From Fidelibacterota bacterium (GTDB taxonomy: Bacteria > Fidelibacterota > Marinisomatia > Marinisomatales > TCS55), in contig NZXC01000005.1 in the NCBI GenBank assembly GCA_002701785.1, positions 15,155 to 22,890 on the forward strand: a DNA stretch of 7,736 nt, read 5' to 3'. The position numbers were made by a program, and so were the translations under genes. Within the stretch, counting starts at the first letter, position 1. The number at the start of each line of letters is the position of its first letter. Positions 1-7,496 of this stretch are shown one piece after another. The notes below the pieces were generated by a model that worked only from the letters and a program-made list of their open reading frames with translations, made no database searches and was not told the origin of the DNA.

Positions 1-386
1 GAACCAGCCGTCATTTGACCATACATCATCAAACCATTTTTATCTAACTCATTAAAATGTTCCCAGTTTGCCCAATGAGGGACTATATTTGAATTAGCAA
101 TTAAAACACGGGGGGAAGACTCATGTGTCTTCACTACGCCAACTGGTTTGCCTGATTGAATTAATAGTGTTTCATCTTCATTCAGTTCCTTTAATAATTT
201 AATTATCATATTGTAACAATCCCAATTTCTTGCAGCTTTTCCTTTACCACCATAAACAACTAAGTTTTCAGGATCTTCTGCTACATCAGGATGAAGATTA
301 TTTTGAATCATTCTATAAGGAGCTTCAATCTGCCAATTTTTACAGGTTAATTGATTTCCAATAGGAGATTTTATATTATTTTTCAT
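1..386 (-). CDS. hutU: Urocanate hydratase (urocanase), N-terminal part, cut by window edge
   Basis: Urocanase converts urocanate to 4-imidazolone-5-propanoate, the second step of histidine breakdown, in the cytoplasm with a tightly bound NAD+. I translated 128 complete codons from an ATG at 386; the gene runs off the window at base 1, so most of the roughly 550-residue family length is missing. Recognisable urocanase blocks are [14 protein letters not shown] (13-26), the glycine-rich stretch [11 protein letters not shown] (45-55), [11 protein letters not shown] (74-84), [13 protein letters not shown] (93-105) and [11 protein letters not shown] at the edge (118-128). The ATG lies inside the last codons of the upstream GHL10-like gene (11-base overlap) and no clear Shine-Dalgarno precedes it, which suggests translational coupling. 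Other hut genes are not visible. The family call is firm; whether the whole gene is intact cannot be seen. Confidence 0.95.
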   Translation of the reverse strand, partial: MKNNIKSPIGNQLTCKNWQIEAPYRMIQNNLHPDVAEDPENLVVYGGKGKAARNWDCYNMIIKLLKELNEDETLLIQSGKPVGVVKTHESSPRVLIANSNIVPHWANWEHFNELDKNGLMMYGQMTAG

Positions 387-1572
387 TTATTTTATCAAGT
401 AACGACGAATAGTCAGAGTTGCTTTTCATCTGATTATATGAGAATACTGAAATACCAACAAATTTTTCCTCAATAGAATATTTTATTTTTTTTGCAGCAT
501 CAACAGAACTTTGGTTATATAGAGCAATACCCATAATTATTTTATCACGATATTTTTTTGGAAAATTATCATTAATAACACTAATATTTTGTGAAAAATC
601 GCTCATAATAGGTGAATAATTCATAGGAACTACCCAATCAACATATCCAGCAGCTAACCATACATCCCATTCCTGTAAGAAACGCTCTCTTGCAACATAA
701 AGATTAGGCTTTACTGCTGCAGACAACATAATATTTGGACGCGTATCATTTATAAGTTCCTTTATTTCTTTAACTAAATTTGTAATGGAACTTCGTTTTG
801 CATTATTCCACTGTTTTAAATTTCCTATCAATCTTTGACTGGCAACATTGCTTCTTTCCATCTCTAAAAACCAAGGGTTTGGGTCCCGTCCTACATCTTT
901 TTTAAATTTGGCAATTGCATAAGGATTTCTTCCATAGTCAGCATCTTGATAACGAATGTAATCTAGATGTAATCCATCTATTTCATAATTATCTATTATT
1001 TCTTTAAAAACAGAAACTAAATAATTACTTACCTCCGGGTGATTAGGAGCAAGAAATACACCCTCTCCTTCATTATTTCTTGATACTCTATTAAGCTGTC
1101 TATTTATATTTAATGGCCATTCTTCTATAGTATCAACCCAATCTTCATTATTATAGATTATATGTTTTTTATCAATAGGCATTGTCCTATTGGACCAAAT
1201 AAGGTATACATTCACCCAAGCATGTACTTTAATTCCTTTATCCTTTATATTTTGAAGTAAATAGGATAATGGGTCAAATTCATTACTTGGAAGCAATTGG
1301 CTTCTAGGAATCATTTGAGATTTATATAAGGCATCTCCACGTCCTCTTACTTGTACAAATAGATCATTTATATTTTTTTCAGATGCGAAATTAATTAGAT
1401 CATCGATTGATTTCCGTGATTGTAAAGCATCTCTTACTACCCATAAGCATTGATAATTAAAAGAATTACCTTTATCAATATCTTTAGAAAAAATAATGTT
1501 AAAATTTAATGTAAAAAGAAGGGCAACCTGTAAGATTGCCCTTGAAGAAATAAACGTATTAGATAAATTCAC
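376..1572 (-). CDS. Putative secreted family-10 glycoside-hydrolase-like protein (GHL10/DUF187 type)
   Basis: The 398-residue product resembles GHL10 (DUF187, YngK-like) TIM-barrel proteins, putative hydrolases of cell-wall or exported polysaccharide; the substrate is unknown. Supporting blocks are CLWVVRDAL (42-50), the strand [13 protein letters not shown] (71-83), [13 protein letters not shown] (114-126), [11 protein letters not shown] (198-208), whose acidic residues fit a catalytic strand, and [15 protein letters not shown] (305-319). Residues 1-29 look like a signal peptide: a short polar start with Arg11, then a hydrophobic run ending near IIFS. The start is GTG. An in-frame TAA sits four codons upstream, and no other ATG, GTG or TTG occurs in frame before Met87, which is already inside the domain, so GTG is the only reasonable choice. 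It begins 19 bases after rplQ with no obvious Shine-Dalgarno, and a terminator-like hairpin overlaps codons 10-18. Family assignment is from motif memory; enzymatic activity is inference. Confidence 0.75.
   Translation of the reverse strand: MNLSNTFISSRAILQVALLFTLNFNIIFSKDIDKGNSFNYQCLWVVRDALQSRKSIDDLINFASEKNINDLFVQVRGRGDALYKSQMIPRSQLLPSNEFDPLSYLLQNIKDKGIKVHAWVNVYLIWSNRTMPIDKKHIIYNNEDWVDTIEEWPLNINRQLNRVSRNNEGEGVFLAPNHPEVSNYLVSVFKEIIDNYEIDGLHLDYIRYQDADYGRNPYAIAKFKKDVGRDPNPWFLEMERSNVASQRLIGNLKQWNNAKRSSITNLVKEIKELINDTRPNIMLSAAVKPNLYVARERFLQEWDVWLAAGYVDWVVPMNYSPIMSDFSQNISVINDNFPKKYRDKIIMGIALYNQSSVDAAKKIKYSIEEKFVGISVFSYNQMKSNSDYSSLLDKINEK
1513..1543 (-). terminator. Intrinsic-terminator-like hairpin with T-tract, inside the next gene's 5' end
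   Basis: On the minus strand AAGGGCAA (1543-1536) and TTGCCCTT (1526-1519) form a perfect 8-bp stem with a GGGC core around a 9-base loop, followed at once by CTTTTT (1518-1513). The plus strand has no T-tract after the stem, so the signal is directional and matches the transcription of the ribosomal operon. It lies about 50 bases past the rplQ stop, the expected site for the end of the alpha operon. Unusually, it is within the coding sequence of the GHL10-like gene (codons 10-18), so it could be a true operon terminator, an attenuator, or chance. Confidence 0.7.
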
Positions 1573-1591
1573 TCTTAAGTGTTAATTGTTT

Positions 1592-2002
1592 TCATTCCGA
1601 ATTTTTCTCTTCAGTAGAAGTGACAAGCTCAGAATCATTTGAACCTTCCATACCTACAAATTCAATAAGTGCGACCGATGCTCTATCATTATCTCTAAAC
1701 CCTAGTTTAATAATGCGAGTATACCCACCATTCCTATTTTTATATACCGGAGCTATATCATTTAATAAAATACCTAGAATATTTTTGTGACGAATTTTTC
1801 TAGCTATCATTCTTATAGAAGTTAGATCTCCTCTTTTTGCCTTCGTAACAAGAGGCTCAATATATCTACGTAATTCCTTAGCCCTAGACTCAGTAGTCTT
1901 AATACGCTTATGAAGTATTAAATTTTCAGCTAAGTTAGATAGTAAGGCTCTCCTATGACTTGGATTAACACCTAACTTTCTACCTTTTTTTCGATGTCTC
2001 AC
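1592..2002 (-). CDS. rplQ: 50S ribosomal protein L17
   Basis: L17 is a large-subunit protein that binds 23S rRNA near the exit-tunnel side of the ribosome. The 136-residue product opens with the family hallmark RHRKKGRKLGVNPSHRRAL (2-20), continues with a LILHKRIKTTESRAKELR block (28-45) and ends the conserved core at GGYTRIIKLGFRDNDRA (92-108). The last 20 or so residues are an acidic, Ser/Thr/Glu-rich tail beyond the minimal bacterial core, a variable feature of this family. The start is GTG; its position agrees with the family N terminus and no alternative start is near. It follows the rpoA stop after four bases, as expected for the last gene of the alpha operon, with an AAGAAG in the rpoA 3' end that could serve as a weak Shine-Dalgarno. 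Confidence 0.97.
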   Translation of the reverse strand: MRHRKKGRKLGVNPSHRRALLSNLAENLILHKRIKTTESRAKELRRYIEPLVTKAKRGDLTSIRMIARKIRHKNILGILLNDIAPVYKNRNGGYTRIIKLGFRDNDRASVALIEFVGMEGSNDSELVTSTEEKNSE

Positions 2003-2006
2003 TATA

Positions 2007-2978
2007 TTATACTTCTTCTTTTAAGTATTTATCTACTTCTATACCAAAACTAAGACCCATTTGATCAAGCTTTTCAACGAGCTCAGTTAATGACTTTCTA
2101 CCAAAATTCTTGTATTTAAGCATTTGGTTCTCTTCTTTACTAACTAATTCATAAATAAATTTAATACCTGCAGCTTGAAGGCAATTATGACTACGAACTG
2201 AAAGCTCCATTTCATCTATAGTTAGATTCAATAGCTTACGTATCTCTAATACTTCTTCACTTACTGGCTCTGATATCTCAAGCACTTCAGGTTTACTAAT
2301 TGATTCAACTATACGCAATTGGTCCATTAATACAGTAGCCGAGTAACTCACAGCATCTTGAGGAGCAATTGATCCATCAGTTGTAACTTCTAATGATAGT
2401 AACTCGATTGGTTCTTTAGCACCAGGAACGGGAGTAACATTAAACATCACTTTACTAACAGGATTATAGATACTATCAATTGCAATTGTACCTAAAGGAG
2501 CATTTGGAAGCTCATTTTCTTCCGAAGGTGTATAACCTTTACCAACACCAATTTTTAATTCTATATCCAACTTTACACCTTCATTCAATTCAGTGATGTA
2601 ATGTTTCTTATTTAAGACCTTTAATTCTGAAGTAGCCTTTTGAATATTAGCTGCAGTAAACTTGCAAGGACCTTCTAATTTAATATTTATTTTTTCAGGA
2701 TCATTATCGTCTAATTTAAATCGAACTCCTTTAAGATTCTGAATTATATCCGAAACATCTTCATGAACACCTTCAATAGAAGAAAATTCATGTAATACCC
2801 CATCTATCTTAATATTTGAAATGGCAGCACCTGGCAAGCAAGTTAAAAGAACACGCCTCAATGCATTTCCAATAGTAATACCATATCCTCTTTCTAATGG
2901 TTTTACAATAAATTTACCAAATGTATCATTCAGACTATTTTCTTCAGCTTTTATTTTAATTTCAAGTTTTTTTGACAT
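2007..2978 (-). CDS. rpoA: DNA-directed RNA polymerase subunit alpha
   Basis: The alpha subunit dimerises to nucleate RNA polymerase assembly and contacts promoter UP elements and activators. The 323-residue length is normal. The N-terminal domain shows PLERGYGITIGNALRRVLL (27-45) and LPGAA, with IEGVHEDVSDIIQNLKG (68-84) as the family's assembly region, and VEPV-type loop residues near 181-190. After a Glu-rich linker (about 230-247), the C-terminal domain has IDEMELSVRSHNCL (254-267) and NFGRKSLTELVEKL (291-304). Arg262 and Asn265 correspond to E. coli Arg265 and Asn268, which contact UP-element DNA, so DNA binding should be retained. AAAGGG at 2988-2993 lies nine bases before the ATG and fixes the start. 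It sits between rpsD (20-base gap) and rplQ (4-base gap). Confidence 0.98.
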   Translation of the reverse strand: MSKKLEIKIKAEENSLNDTFGKFIVKPLERGYGITIGNALRRVLLTCLPGAAISNIKIDGVLHEFSSIEGVHEDVSDIIQNLKGVRFKLDDNDPEKINIKLEGPCKFTAANIQKATSELKVLNKKHYITELNEGVKLDIELKIGVGKGYTPSEENELPNAPLGTIAIDSIYNPVSKVMFNVTPVPGAKEPIELLSLEVTTDGSIAPQDAVSYSATVLMDQLRIVESISKPEVLEISEPVSEEVLEIRKLLNLTIDEMELSVRSHNCLQAAGIKFIYELVSKEENQMLKYKNFGRKSLTELVEKLDQMGLSFGIEVDKYLKEEV

Positions 2979-2998
2979 TATCTATTACCCTTTATTTA

Positions 2999-3616
2999 TT
3001 ACTTTGAATATAATTCAACAATTAACTGCTCATTGACGATTACGCCCATGTCTTCTCGATCTGGCACATCAGTAAAAGTACCAGTTAACTTAGCTTTATC
3101 AAGCTCTAACCAAGGCAAATCTAAATCACCTTTAACTAATCGTACAGAATCCAATATTACATCTAATTTTTTGCTTTTTTCACGAACTTTAATTTGATCA
3201 CCAGGATTAACAAGATAGCTTGGAATATTTACTTTAATATCATTAACTAAAAAATGTGCATGATTTACCATCTGCCTAGCCTGAGGACGTGATGAGGCAA
3301 AACTCAATCTATAAACAACATTGTCTAGCCTTCTTTCAAGCAGCTTCATAAGATTTGTTCCTGTTTCACCTTTCATTTGATCTGCTTTAGCAAAATATGA
3401 TCTAAATTGTTTTTCTAACAGACCATACATGATCTTAATTTTCTGTTTTTCATGTAATTGCACACCATAATTCGATAAGCGCCTACGACGAGCCTGCCCA
3501 TGCTGCCCAGCAGCATACGGCTTACGATTCAACAAACGATCATATTTATTATTTCCAAAAATATTTTCACCAAATTTTCTAACTAGTTTTCCCCTGGGTG
3601 TTTTTAACTTTGCCAT
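2999..3616 (-). CDS. rpsD: 30S ribosomal protein S4
   Basis: S4 is a primary 16S rRNA-binding protein that starts assembly of the 30S body; in enterobacteria it also represses the alpha operon by binding its leader mRNA. The 205-residue length is standard. Seen in the sequence are RKPYAAGQHGQARRRRLSNYG-like N-terminal residues (31-51), the EKQKIKIMYGLLEKQF block (56-71) and the S4 RNA-binding domain, roughly 94-155, containing RRLDNVVYRLSFASSR (95-110) and FLVND (122-126). There are no cysteines, so this is the zinc-free form. AGAGG at 3621-3625 lies only four bases before the ATG. The gap to rpsK is 14 bases. No alpha-operon leader site of the E. coli kind is evident, since rpsM has only 11 bases in front of it. 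Confidence 0.98.
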   Translation of the reverse strand: MAKLKTPRGKLVRKFGENIFGNNKYDRLLNRKPYAAGQHGQARRRRLSNYGVQLHEKQKIKIMYGLLEKQFRSYFAKADQMKGETGTNLMKLLERRLDNVVYRLSFASSRPQARQMVNHAHFLVNDIKVNIPSYLVNPGDQIKVREKSKKLDVILDSVRLVKGDLDLPWLELDKAKLTGTFTDVPDREDMGVIVNEQLIVELYSK

Positions 3617-3630
3617 AATTCCTCTCTTAA

Positions 3631-4023
3631 CTAGACCCTTCTTCTTTTTGGCGGTCTACAACCATTATGTGGTAATGGTGTAACATCTTTTATTGACATA
3701 ACATTTAATCCCGCCGAAGCCAATGATCTTACCGCAGATTCTCTACCGGACCCTGGTCCCTTAACTCTCACATCTATAGATACGAGACCCATAGAGATTA
3801 CTTCTTTGGCAACTTTTTCAGCCGCCACAGTAGCTGCATAAGAAGTATTTTTACGGGAACCTTTGAATCCTGATGTTCCAGCTGTAGACCAAGCAATTAC
3901 ATTGCCAAATTTATCTGTAATTGAAATATGAGTATTATTAAAAGTAGCCTTTATACTAGCAATCCCTCTAGTATCGGCAACTTTCTTTTTCTTTGATTTC
4001 TTCTTTTGTTTTGGTTTAGTCAA
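3631..4023 (-). CDS. rpsK: 30S ribosomal protein S11
   Basis: S11 sits on the 30S platform and contacts 16S rRNA near the mRNA exit. The 130-residue product has a lysine-rich N terminus ([12 protein letters not shown], 3-14), then [14 protein letters not shown] (24-37), [15 protein letters not shown] (87-101) and the classic C-terminal block [20 protein letters not shown] (111-130). The start codon is TTG: an in-frame TAA lies immediately before it and no ATG is available, while the position matches the usual S11 N terminus. AAAGG at 4033-4037 is nine bases upstream and supports it. Gaps are 14 bases to rpsM and 14 bases to rpsD. A TTG start in a highly expressed ribosomal gene is uncommon and may lower or tune its output, which is inference. 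Confidence 0.97.
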   Translation of the reverse strand: MTKPKQKKKSKKKKVADTRGIASIKATFNNTHISITDKFGNVIAWSTAGTSGFKGSRKNTSYAATVAAEKVAKEVISMGLVSIDVRVKGPGSGRESAVRSLASAGLNVMSIKDVTPLPHNGCRPPKRRRV

Positions 4024-4032
4024 TTAATACAA

Positions 4033-4037
4033 CCTTT
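4033..4037 (-). promoter_or_regulatory. Shine-Dalgarno deciding the TTG start of rpsK
   Basis: AAAGG on the minus strand follows directly after the rpsM TAG stop and lies nine bases before the TTG at 4023. An in-frame TAA at 4024-4026 touches the TTG, so translation of rpsK cannot begin further upstream. Together these support TTG as the real start. Confidence 0.65.
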
Positions 4038-4424
4038 CTATTTCTTTTCTAAAGCCTTCTTACCCATTCCAACAGTCTTCTTGCGGCCTTTTCTTGTTCT
4101 GGCGTTCGTTTTTGTTCGTTGGCCATTTACAGGCAATCCCCTTCGATGACGCATCCCTTTATAGCTACCAATATCTCGCAAACGTTTAATATTCATAGCA
4201 ACTTCTGATCTATGTTCACCTTCAATTGCTAATTCCATTTTTGAAATAACATCACGAATAGCAACTACCTGCTTTTCAGTTAAATCTTTAACTCTTTTAT
4301 CGTGACCAATCTTAGCTTTATCACATATTTCTTTTGCCGTAGTAAGACCAATCCCATAAATATATCTTAATGAATAAGGAACTTTCTTATCTCGTGGAAT
4401 GTCTATACCTGCTATTCTTGCCAT
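4038..4424 (-). CDS. rpsM: 30S ribosomal protein S13
   Basis: S13 is in the head of the small subunit, where it touches the 50S subunit (bridges B1a/b) and the P-site tRNA through its C-terminal tail. The 128-residue length is normal. The sequence shows [15 protein letters not shown] (1-15), a helix-hairpin-helix-like [14 protein letters not shown] (21-34), the central [19 protein letters not shown] (81-99) and the [14 protein letters not shown] block (100-113), followed by a basic tail ending KALEKK. It follows rpmJ after 11 bases, with an AGGG near the rpmJ stop as a plausible Shine-Dalgarno. This gene usually opens the alpha operon; here the tiny gap means it is read from the spc transcript. 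Confidence 0.98.
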   Translation of the reverse strand: MARIAGIDIPRDKKVPYSLRYIYGIGLTTAKEICDKAKIGHDKRVKDLTEKQVVAIRDVISKMELAIEGEHRSEVAMNIKRLRDIGSYKGMRHRRGLPVNGQRTKTNARTRKGRKKTVGMGKKALEKK

Positions 4425-4435
4425 AATATTTAACC

Positions 4436-4549
4436 CTATCCCTGTCTTTGCTTATGCTTCGGGTTCTCACAAATTACTTGTACAACACCCTTTCGTTTAA
4501 TAATCTTACATTTAGGACACATTTTTTTTACAGAAGGTCTAACTTTCAT
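4436..4549 (-). CDS. rpmJ: 50S ribosomal protein L36
   Basis: I translated this 37-residue gene directly: it begins [15 protein letters not shown] and ends KHKQRQG before a TAG stop. L36 is the smallest large-subunit protein and packs against 23S rRNA. The zinc-binding ligands are all present, Cys11, Cys14, Cys27 and His32, so this is the zinc-containing (C+) form; the zinc-free paralogue form is not what is encoded here. The length of 37 residues is the usual one. The ATG lies two bases after the infA stop and 11 bases separate its own stop from rpsM, which places it at the spc/alpha junction exactly as in many bacteria. Its ribosome binding site is weak, so coupling to infA is likely. Confidence 0.97.
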   Translation of the reverse strand: MKVRPSVKKMCPKCKIIKRKGVVQVICENPKHKQRQG

Positions 4550-4551
4550 AA

Positions 4552-4779
4552 TTACTTTTGCCTATAAATAATTCTTCCACGTTTCAAATCATAAGGTGAT
4601 ATCTCTAACGTTACAATATCCCCAGGTAAAATTTTAATATAATGCATTCTCATTTTTCCTGATACATGAGCTAAAACCTCATGCATCTCTCCTCCAATTT
4701 CAACCTCAACTCTAAACATTGCACTTGGAAGCGTTTCAGTAATAACTCCATCAATTGTTATAGGTTTTTCTTTAGCCAT
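4552..4779 (-). CDS. infA: Translation initiation factor IF-1
   Basis: IF-1 is a single OB-fold protein that binds the 30S A site during initiation and works with IF-2 and IF-3. The 75-residue product has the expected blocks [13 protein letters not shown] (15-27), [26 protein letters not shown] residues (33-54) and [13 protein letters not shown] (61-73). Compared with the usual 72 residues it appears to carry about three extra residues near 28-32 (IGGEM), in the turn before the [10 protein letters not shown] strand. That comparison is from memory of the family. The ATG overlaps the 3' end of map by eight bases, and AGGAAG within map is a likely Shine-Dalgarno. It is followed after two bases by rpmJ, the normal order. 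Confidence 0.97.
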   Translation of the reverse strand: MAKEKPITIDGVITETLPSAMFRVEVEIGGEMHEVLAHVSGKMRMHYIKILPGDIVTLEISPYDLKRGRIIYRQK

Positions 4780-5530
4780 TTAACCTACTTCCTGATAGCA
4801 CTACAGGGCCATGCTTACGAATTGCAATCGTATGTTCAAAATGTGCAGAATTATAGCCATCTTTAGTTTTCACCGTCCAACCATCATCTAAAGTATACAC
4901 TTCTCTACCACCTCTATTTATCATCGGCTCTATCGCAAGGCACATACCTTCTTTCAATACAATTCCCATACCCGGATCTCCATAATTTGGAACCTGAGGA
5001 TCCTCATGAAGGTTCGTTCCGATTCCATGCCCAACTAACTCTCTTACAATTGAATAACCTTTAGGCTCTACAAATGTCTGAATTGCATGACCAATATCTG
5101 ATACATAGTTGCCAGGAACCGCTTTATTAATACCATGATACAAAGCTTCTTGAGTGGTCTCTATCAAATCTTTATCTTTATTACTTATATTCCCAACAGC
5201 AAACGTCCTAGCTGAATCTCCATAATAACCATTTTTAACTGCTCCACAGTCTATTCCAACAATCTGACCATCGTTAAGCACATTATTTGAAGGTATACCA
5301 TGCACAACTTCATCGTTCACTGAAATACATAAAGTAGCTGGAAATCCCATATATCCCTTAAACGCTGGAATAGCTCCTTGAGACCGAATAAATTTTTCTG
5401 CTAACATATCTAACTTCAATAATGTAACACCAGATTTTACTCTTTCTGAAATCATATCTAGTGTATCAGCAACAATTTGGGCACTTTCAGCTATAAGATC
5501 AATTTCTCTTTCTGTTCTAACTCTAACCAT
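4772..5530 (-). CDS. map: Methionine aminopeptidase, type I
   Basis: This cytoplasmic metalloenzyme removes the initiator methionine from nascent proteins with small second residues. The 252-residue length fits type Ia enzymes, and there is no N-terminal zinc-finger extension. All five metal ligands are visible: Asp94 in GIDCG, Asp105 in GDSA, His168 in GHGIG, Glu201 in IEP and Glu232 in FEHT. His77 in VVHGIP matches the conserved substrate-side histidine, and His175 is also kept, so the enzyme should be active. The ATG overlaps the secY stop (TAATG, one base shared) and a strong AGGAGG lies eight bases upstream, inside the secY arginine codons. The 3' end overlaps infA by eight bases. adk, which sits between secY and map in Bacillota and others, is absent. 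Confidence 0.98.
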   Translation of the reverse strand: MVRVRTEREIDLIAESAQIVADTLDMISERVKSGVTLLKLDMLAEKFIRSQGAIPAFKGYMGFPATLCISVNDEVVHGIPSNNVLNDGQIVGIDCGAVKNGYYGDSARTFAVGNISNKDKDLIETTQEALYHGINKAVPGNYVSDIGHAIQTFVEPKGYSIVRELVGHGIGTNLHEDPQVPNYGDPGMGIVLKEGMCLAIEPMINRGGREVYTLDDGWTVKTKDGYNSAHFEHTIAIRKHGPVVLSGSRLNG

Positions 5531-6864
5531 TAAATTCGCCTCCTACCTCTAATTTTACCTTTTGACAAAAAACCATCATAGTGACGCATTAGCAGATGAG
5601 ATTCTATTTGTTGCAATGTATCTAAAGCTACCCCTACAATTATCAAGAGACTTGTTCCTCCAAAAAAAGAGGCTAAATCATAACCAACATTCATAACATT
5701 CATTAAAACAAATGGGAAAACAGCGACTCCAGCAAGAAATATTGACCCTGGTAGAGTAACGCGAGTTAAAATATTATCAATATATTCAGCAGTTTTCTTT
5801 CCAGGTCTTACGCCTGGTATAAATCCTCCATGCTGCTTCATATTAGAAGCAACTTGGACAGGATCAAAAGCTATAGCAGTATAGAAATATGTGAAAAATA
5901 TTATCATAAAACCAAAAACAGTCCAATAGAATGGATGGTCGAATGAAAACCATCTAGTCACACCTAACATGAATTCACTGTCAGGAAAAAACATAGCCAC
6001 TGTACTTGGTATAAACATTACAGATTGAGCAAAAATTATAGGCATCACACCGGCTGTATTCACCCGCAATGGAATATGCGTAGCTTGACCACCGTATATT
6101 TTACGACCCACAACTCTCTTTGCATATTGTACAGGTATTTTTCTTGTTCCCTGGGTTAATCTTACTACAAATGCAATAATTATAAACATTATTCCAAGCA
6201 AAATAACTTCTGTTAAAATTCCTCTAAGGCCTGCTTGCACTTGAGTAATCTCTCCTAAAATGACAGATGGAAGGACAGAAACTATCCCAACCATAATTAT
6301 TAAAGAAATTCCATTACCAATTCCGCGTTCAGTAATCCGTTCACCTAACCACATAAGAAACATTGTACCTGTTACAATACTTACTATTGCAACAAATTTA
6401 AATCCAACCCCAGGATTAGTAACTACTGCAACACCATTACTTGAGGTCATCGATTCTAAAAATATTGTGATACTATAAGCTTGAAGAATAGATACAGCAA
6501 CTGTACCATATCTTGTTAATTGAGTTAATTTTCTTCGTCCCTCTTCACCCTCTTTCTGTAAACGTTGGAAATAAGGGACAACACTACCCATTAATTGGAA
6601 AATAATTGAAGTTGTAATATATGGCATTATTCCAAGTGCAAATAATGTCGCTTTTTGAAAAGCACCACCAGCAAACATATTAAAAAGACCTAAAAGAGTA
6701 TTTTGACTTTGCATAGCACGAAATGCATCCAATAAAGCCTCACTATTAATCCCAGGAATAGGTATATGTGCTCCCATTCGAACCACAACTAGAACACCAA
6801 AAGTAAATAATATTCTACCTCGAAGTTCGGGTATATTAAACATATTTCTAATTTTCTCAATCAT
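5530..6864 (-). CDS. secY: Preprotein translocase channel subunit SecY
   Basis: SecY is the membrane channel of the general secretion (Sec) pathway, working with SecE, SecG and the SecA motor. The 444-residue length and ten hydrophobic helices (approximately 18-36, 75-97, 118-137, 153-174, 182-202, 213-236, 266-291, 311-333, 369-389, 395-413) match the family. Recognisable motifs are IPIPGIN (34-40), the plug region FNMFAGGAFQ (61-70), GIMPYITTSI (78-87), WLGERITERGIGNGISLI (172-189) and the cytosolic loop GGFIPGVRPG (346-355), whose Arg353 fits the arginine needed for SecA-driven transport. The C-terminal GKIRGRRRI is basic. Its ATG overlaps the rplO stop (ATGA, four bases), and its last codons hold the map Shine-Dalgarno. 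SecY in the spc operon is the usual arrangement. Confidence 0.98.
   Translation of the reverse strand: MIEKIRNMFNIPELRGRILFTFGVLVVVRMGAHIPIPGINSEALLDAFRAMQSQNTLLGLFNMFAGGAFQKATLFALGIMPYITTSIIFQLMGSVVPYFQRLQKEGEEGRRKLTQLTRYGTVAVSILQAYSITIFLESMTSSNGVAVVTNPGVGFKFVAIVSIVTGTMFLMWLGERITERGIGNGISLIIMVGIVSVLPSVILGEITQVQAGLRGILTEVILLGIMFIIIAFVVRLTQGTRKIPVQYAKRVVGRKIYGGQATHIPLRVNTAGVMPIIFAQSVMFIPSTVAMFFPDSEFMLGVTRWFSFDHPFYWTVFGFMIIFFTYFYTAIAFDPVQVASNMKQHGGFIPGVRPGKKTAEYIDNILTRVTLPGSIFLAGVAVFPFVLMNVMNVGYDLASFFGGTSLLIIVGVALDTLQQIESHLLMRHYDGFLSKGKIRGRRRI
5539..5544 (-). promoter_or_regulatory. Shine-Dalgarno of map embedded in the secY arginine codons
   Basis: AGGAGG on the minus strand is formed by the two AGG codons for Arg441 and Arg442 at the C terminus of secY. 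It lies eight bases before the map ATG at 5530. It is the strongest ribosome binding site in the window and supports the ATG of map as the start. It also shows that this organism does use Shine-Dalgarno pairing. Confidence 0.75.
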
Positions 6865-7301
6865 TGTAATTCGATTTTTCCCCCAGCTTTCTCAATCTTT
6901 AAAATAGCTGATTGACTAAAACTAGTAGCTTTAATCTTTATTGCTTTCTTTATTTCACCATCACCTAAAACTTTAACAGGCTGTAAAGAAGAACTTATTA
7001 ATCCATTATCAAATAATTTCTTTGAATCGATTTCATCCATATTTAAATCATCAATATCTCTAAGGTTAACAATTTGATATTTTTTCCTAAATAGATAATT
7101 GGAAAAACCTCTTTTAGGAAGACGCCTATGTATTGGCATCTGACCACCCTCAAACCAAGATCTGTTTTTACTACCGCTTCTAGAATGATATCCTTTTTCT
7201 CCTCTTCCTGCGGTACGACCAAGGCCAGAACCATGTCCTCTACCAACACGCTTTCTATTAGATGTAGCGCCTTTAATTGGTTTTAACGACTTAAGATTCA
7301 T
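6861..7301 (-). CDS. rplO: 50S ribosomal protein L15
   Basis: L15 is a late-assembly large-subunit protein that threads an extended N-terminal arm through 23S rRNA. The 146-residue product shows the glycine/arginine-rich arm RVGRGHGSGLGRTAGRGEKG (18-37), FEGGQMPIHRRLPKRGF (50-66) and the C-terminal L15 signature spanning about 110-141 (KVLGDGEIKKA, then SFSQSA and IEKAGGK). Length and layout are normal. The ATG shares one base with the rpmD stop (TAATG), and GGAAG seven bases upstream is a good Shine-Dalgarno. The TGA stop overlaps the secY ATG by four bases. Tight overlap on both sides suggests coupled translation of rpmD, rplO and secY. Confidence 0.98.
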   Translation of the reverse strand: MNLKSLKPIKGATSNRKRVGRGHGSGLGRTAGRGEKGYHSRSGSKNRSWFEGGQMPIHRRLPKRGFSNYLFRKKYQIVNLRDIDDLNMDEIDSKKLFDNGLISSSLQPVKVLGDGEIKKAIKIKATSFSQSAILKIEKAGGKIELQ

Positions 7302-7495
7302 TATAATTCTTCCACATTAATTAAAAATTCTATTTTCTTAATCATGCCCCTTGTAGCAGAATTATCAGGCATAACAACTGTTTGATTTAGTTTTCTCAAA
7401 CCCATAGCATCCAATGTGGCTTTTGCTTTCTTTTTATAACCAATTCCACTTTTAATCTGAGTAATCTTAAGGTTTTTATTTTTTAAATTAACCAT
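7301..7495 (-). CDS. rpmD: 50S ribosomal protein L30
   Basis: L30 is a small protein of the bacterial large subunit. The 64-residue product contains the family core: ITQIKSGIGYKKKAKATLDAM (11-31), in which the I-x-S-x-I-G-x-x-x-x-x-x-x-T-L pattern is conserved, then GLRKLNQTVVMPDN (32-45) and RGMIKKIEFLINVEE near the C terminus. The ATG follows the rpsE stop after a single base, and AAGGA in the rpsE 3' end can serve as its ribosome binding site. Its TAA stop shares one base with the rplO ATG. Length is close to the usual 58-62 residues. Its place between rpsE and rplO is the standard spc order. Confidence 0.96.
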   Translation of the reverse strand: MVNLKNKNLKITQIKSGIGYKKKAKATLDAMGLRKLNQTVVMPDNSATRGMIKKIEFLINVEEL

Positions 7496-7496
7496 C

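Noticed and set aside
2821..3036. Plus-strand open frame opposite the start of rpoA
   Set aside because: It lies antisense to rpoA and the rpsD 3' end, with no family resemblance and no ribosome binding site; a shadow frame.
4425..4435. Possible S4-binding leader or separate alpha-operon promoter before rpsM
   Set aside because: Only 11 bases separate rpmJ and rpsM, too few for the known E. coli-type pseudoknot leader, and no promoter elements were recognised.
4681..4866. Plus-strand open frame opposite infA and map
   Set aside because: Fully antisense to two certain genes, with a composition that makes no recognisable protein.
6260..6478. Plus-strand open frame opposite secY
   Set aside because: Antisense to transmembrane-coding sequence of secY; no independent support.
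7043..7249. Second minus-strand frame inside rplO
   Set aside because: It is the shifted reading of the L15 Gly/Arg-rich arm; L15 is intact in the proper frame.
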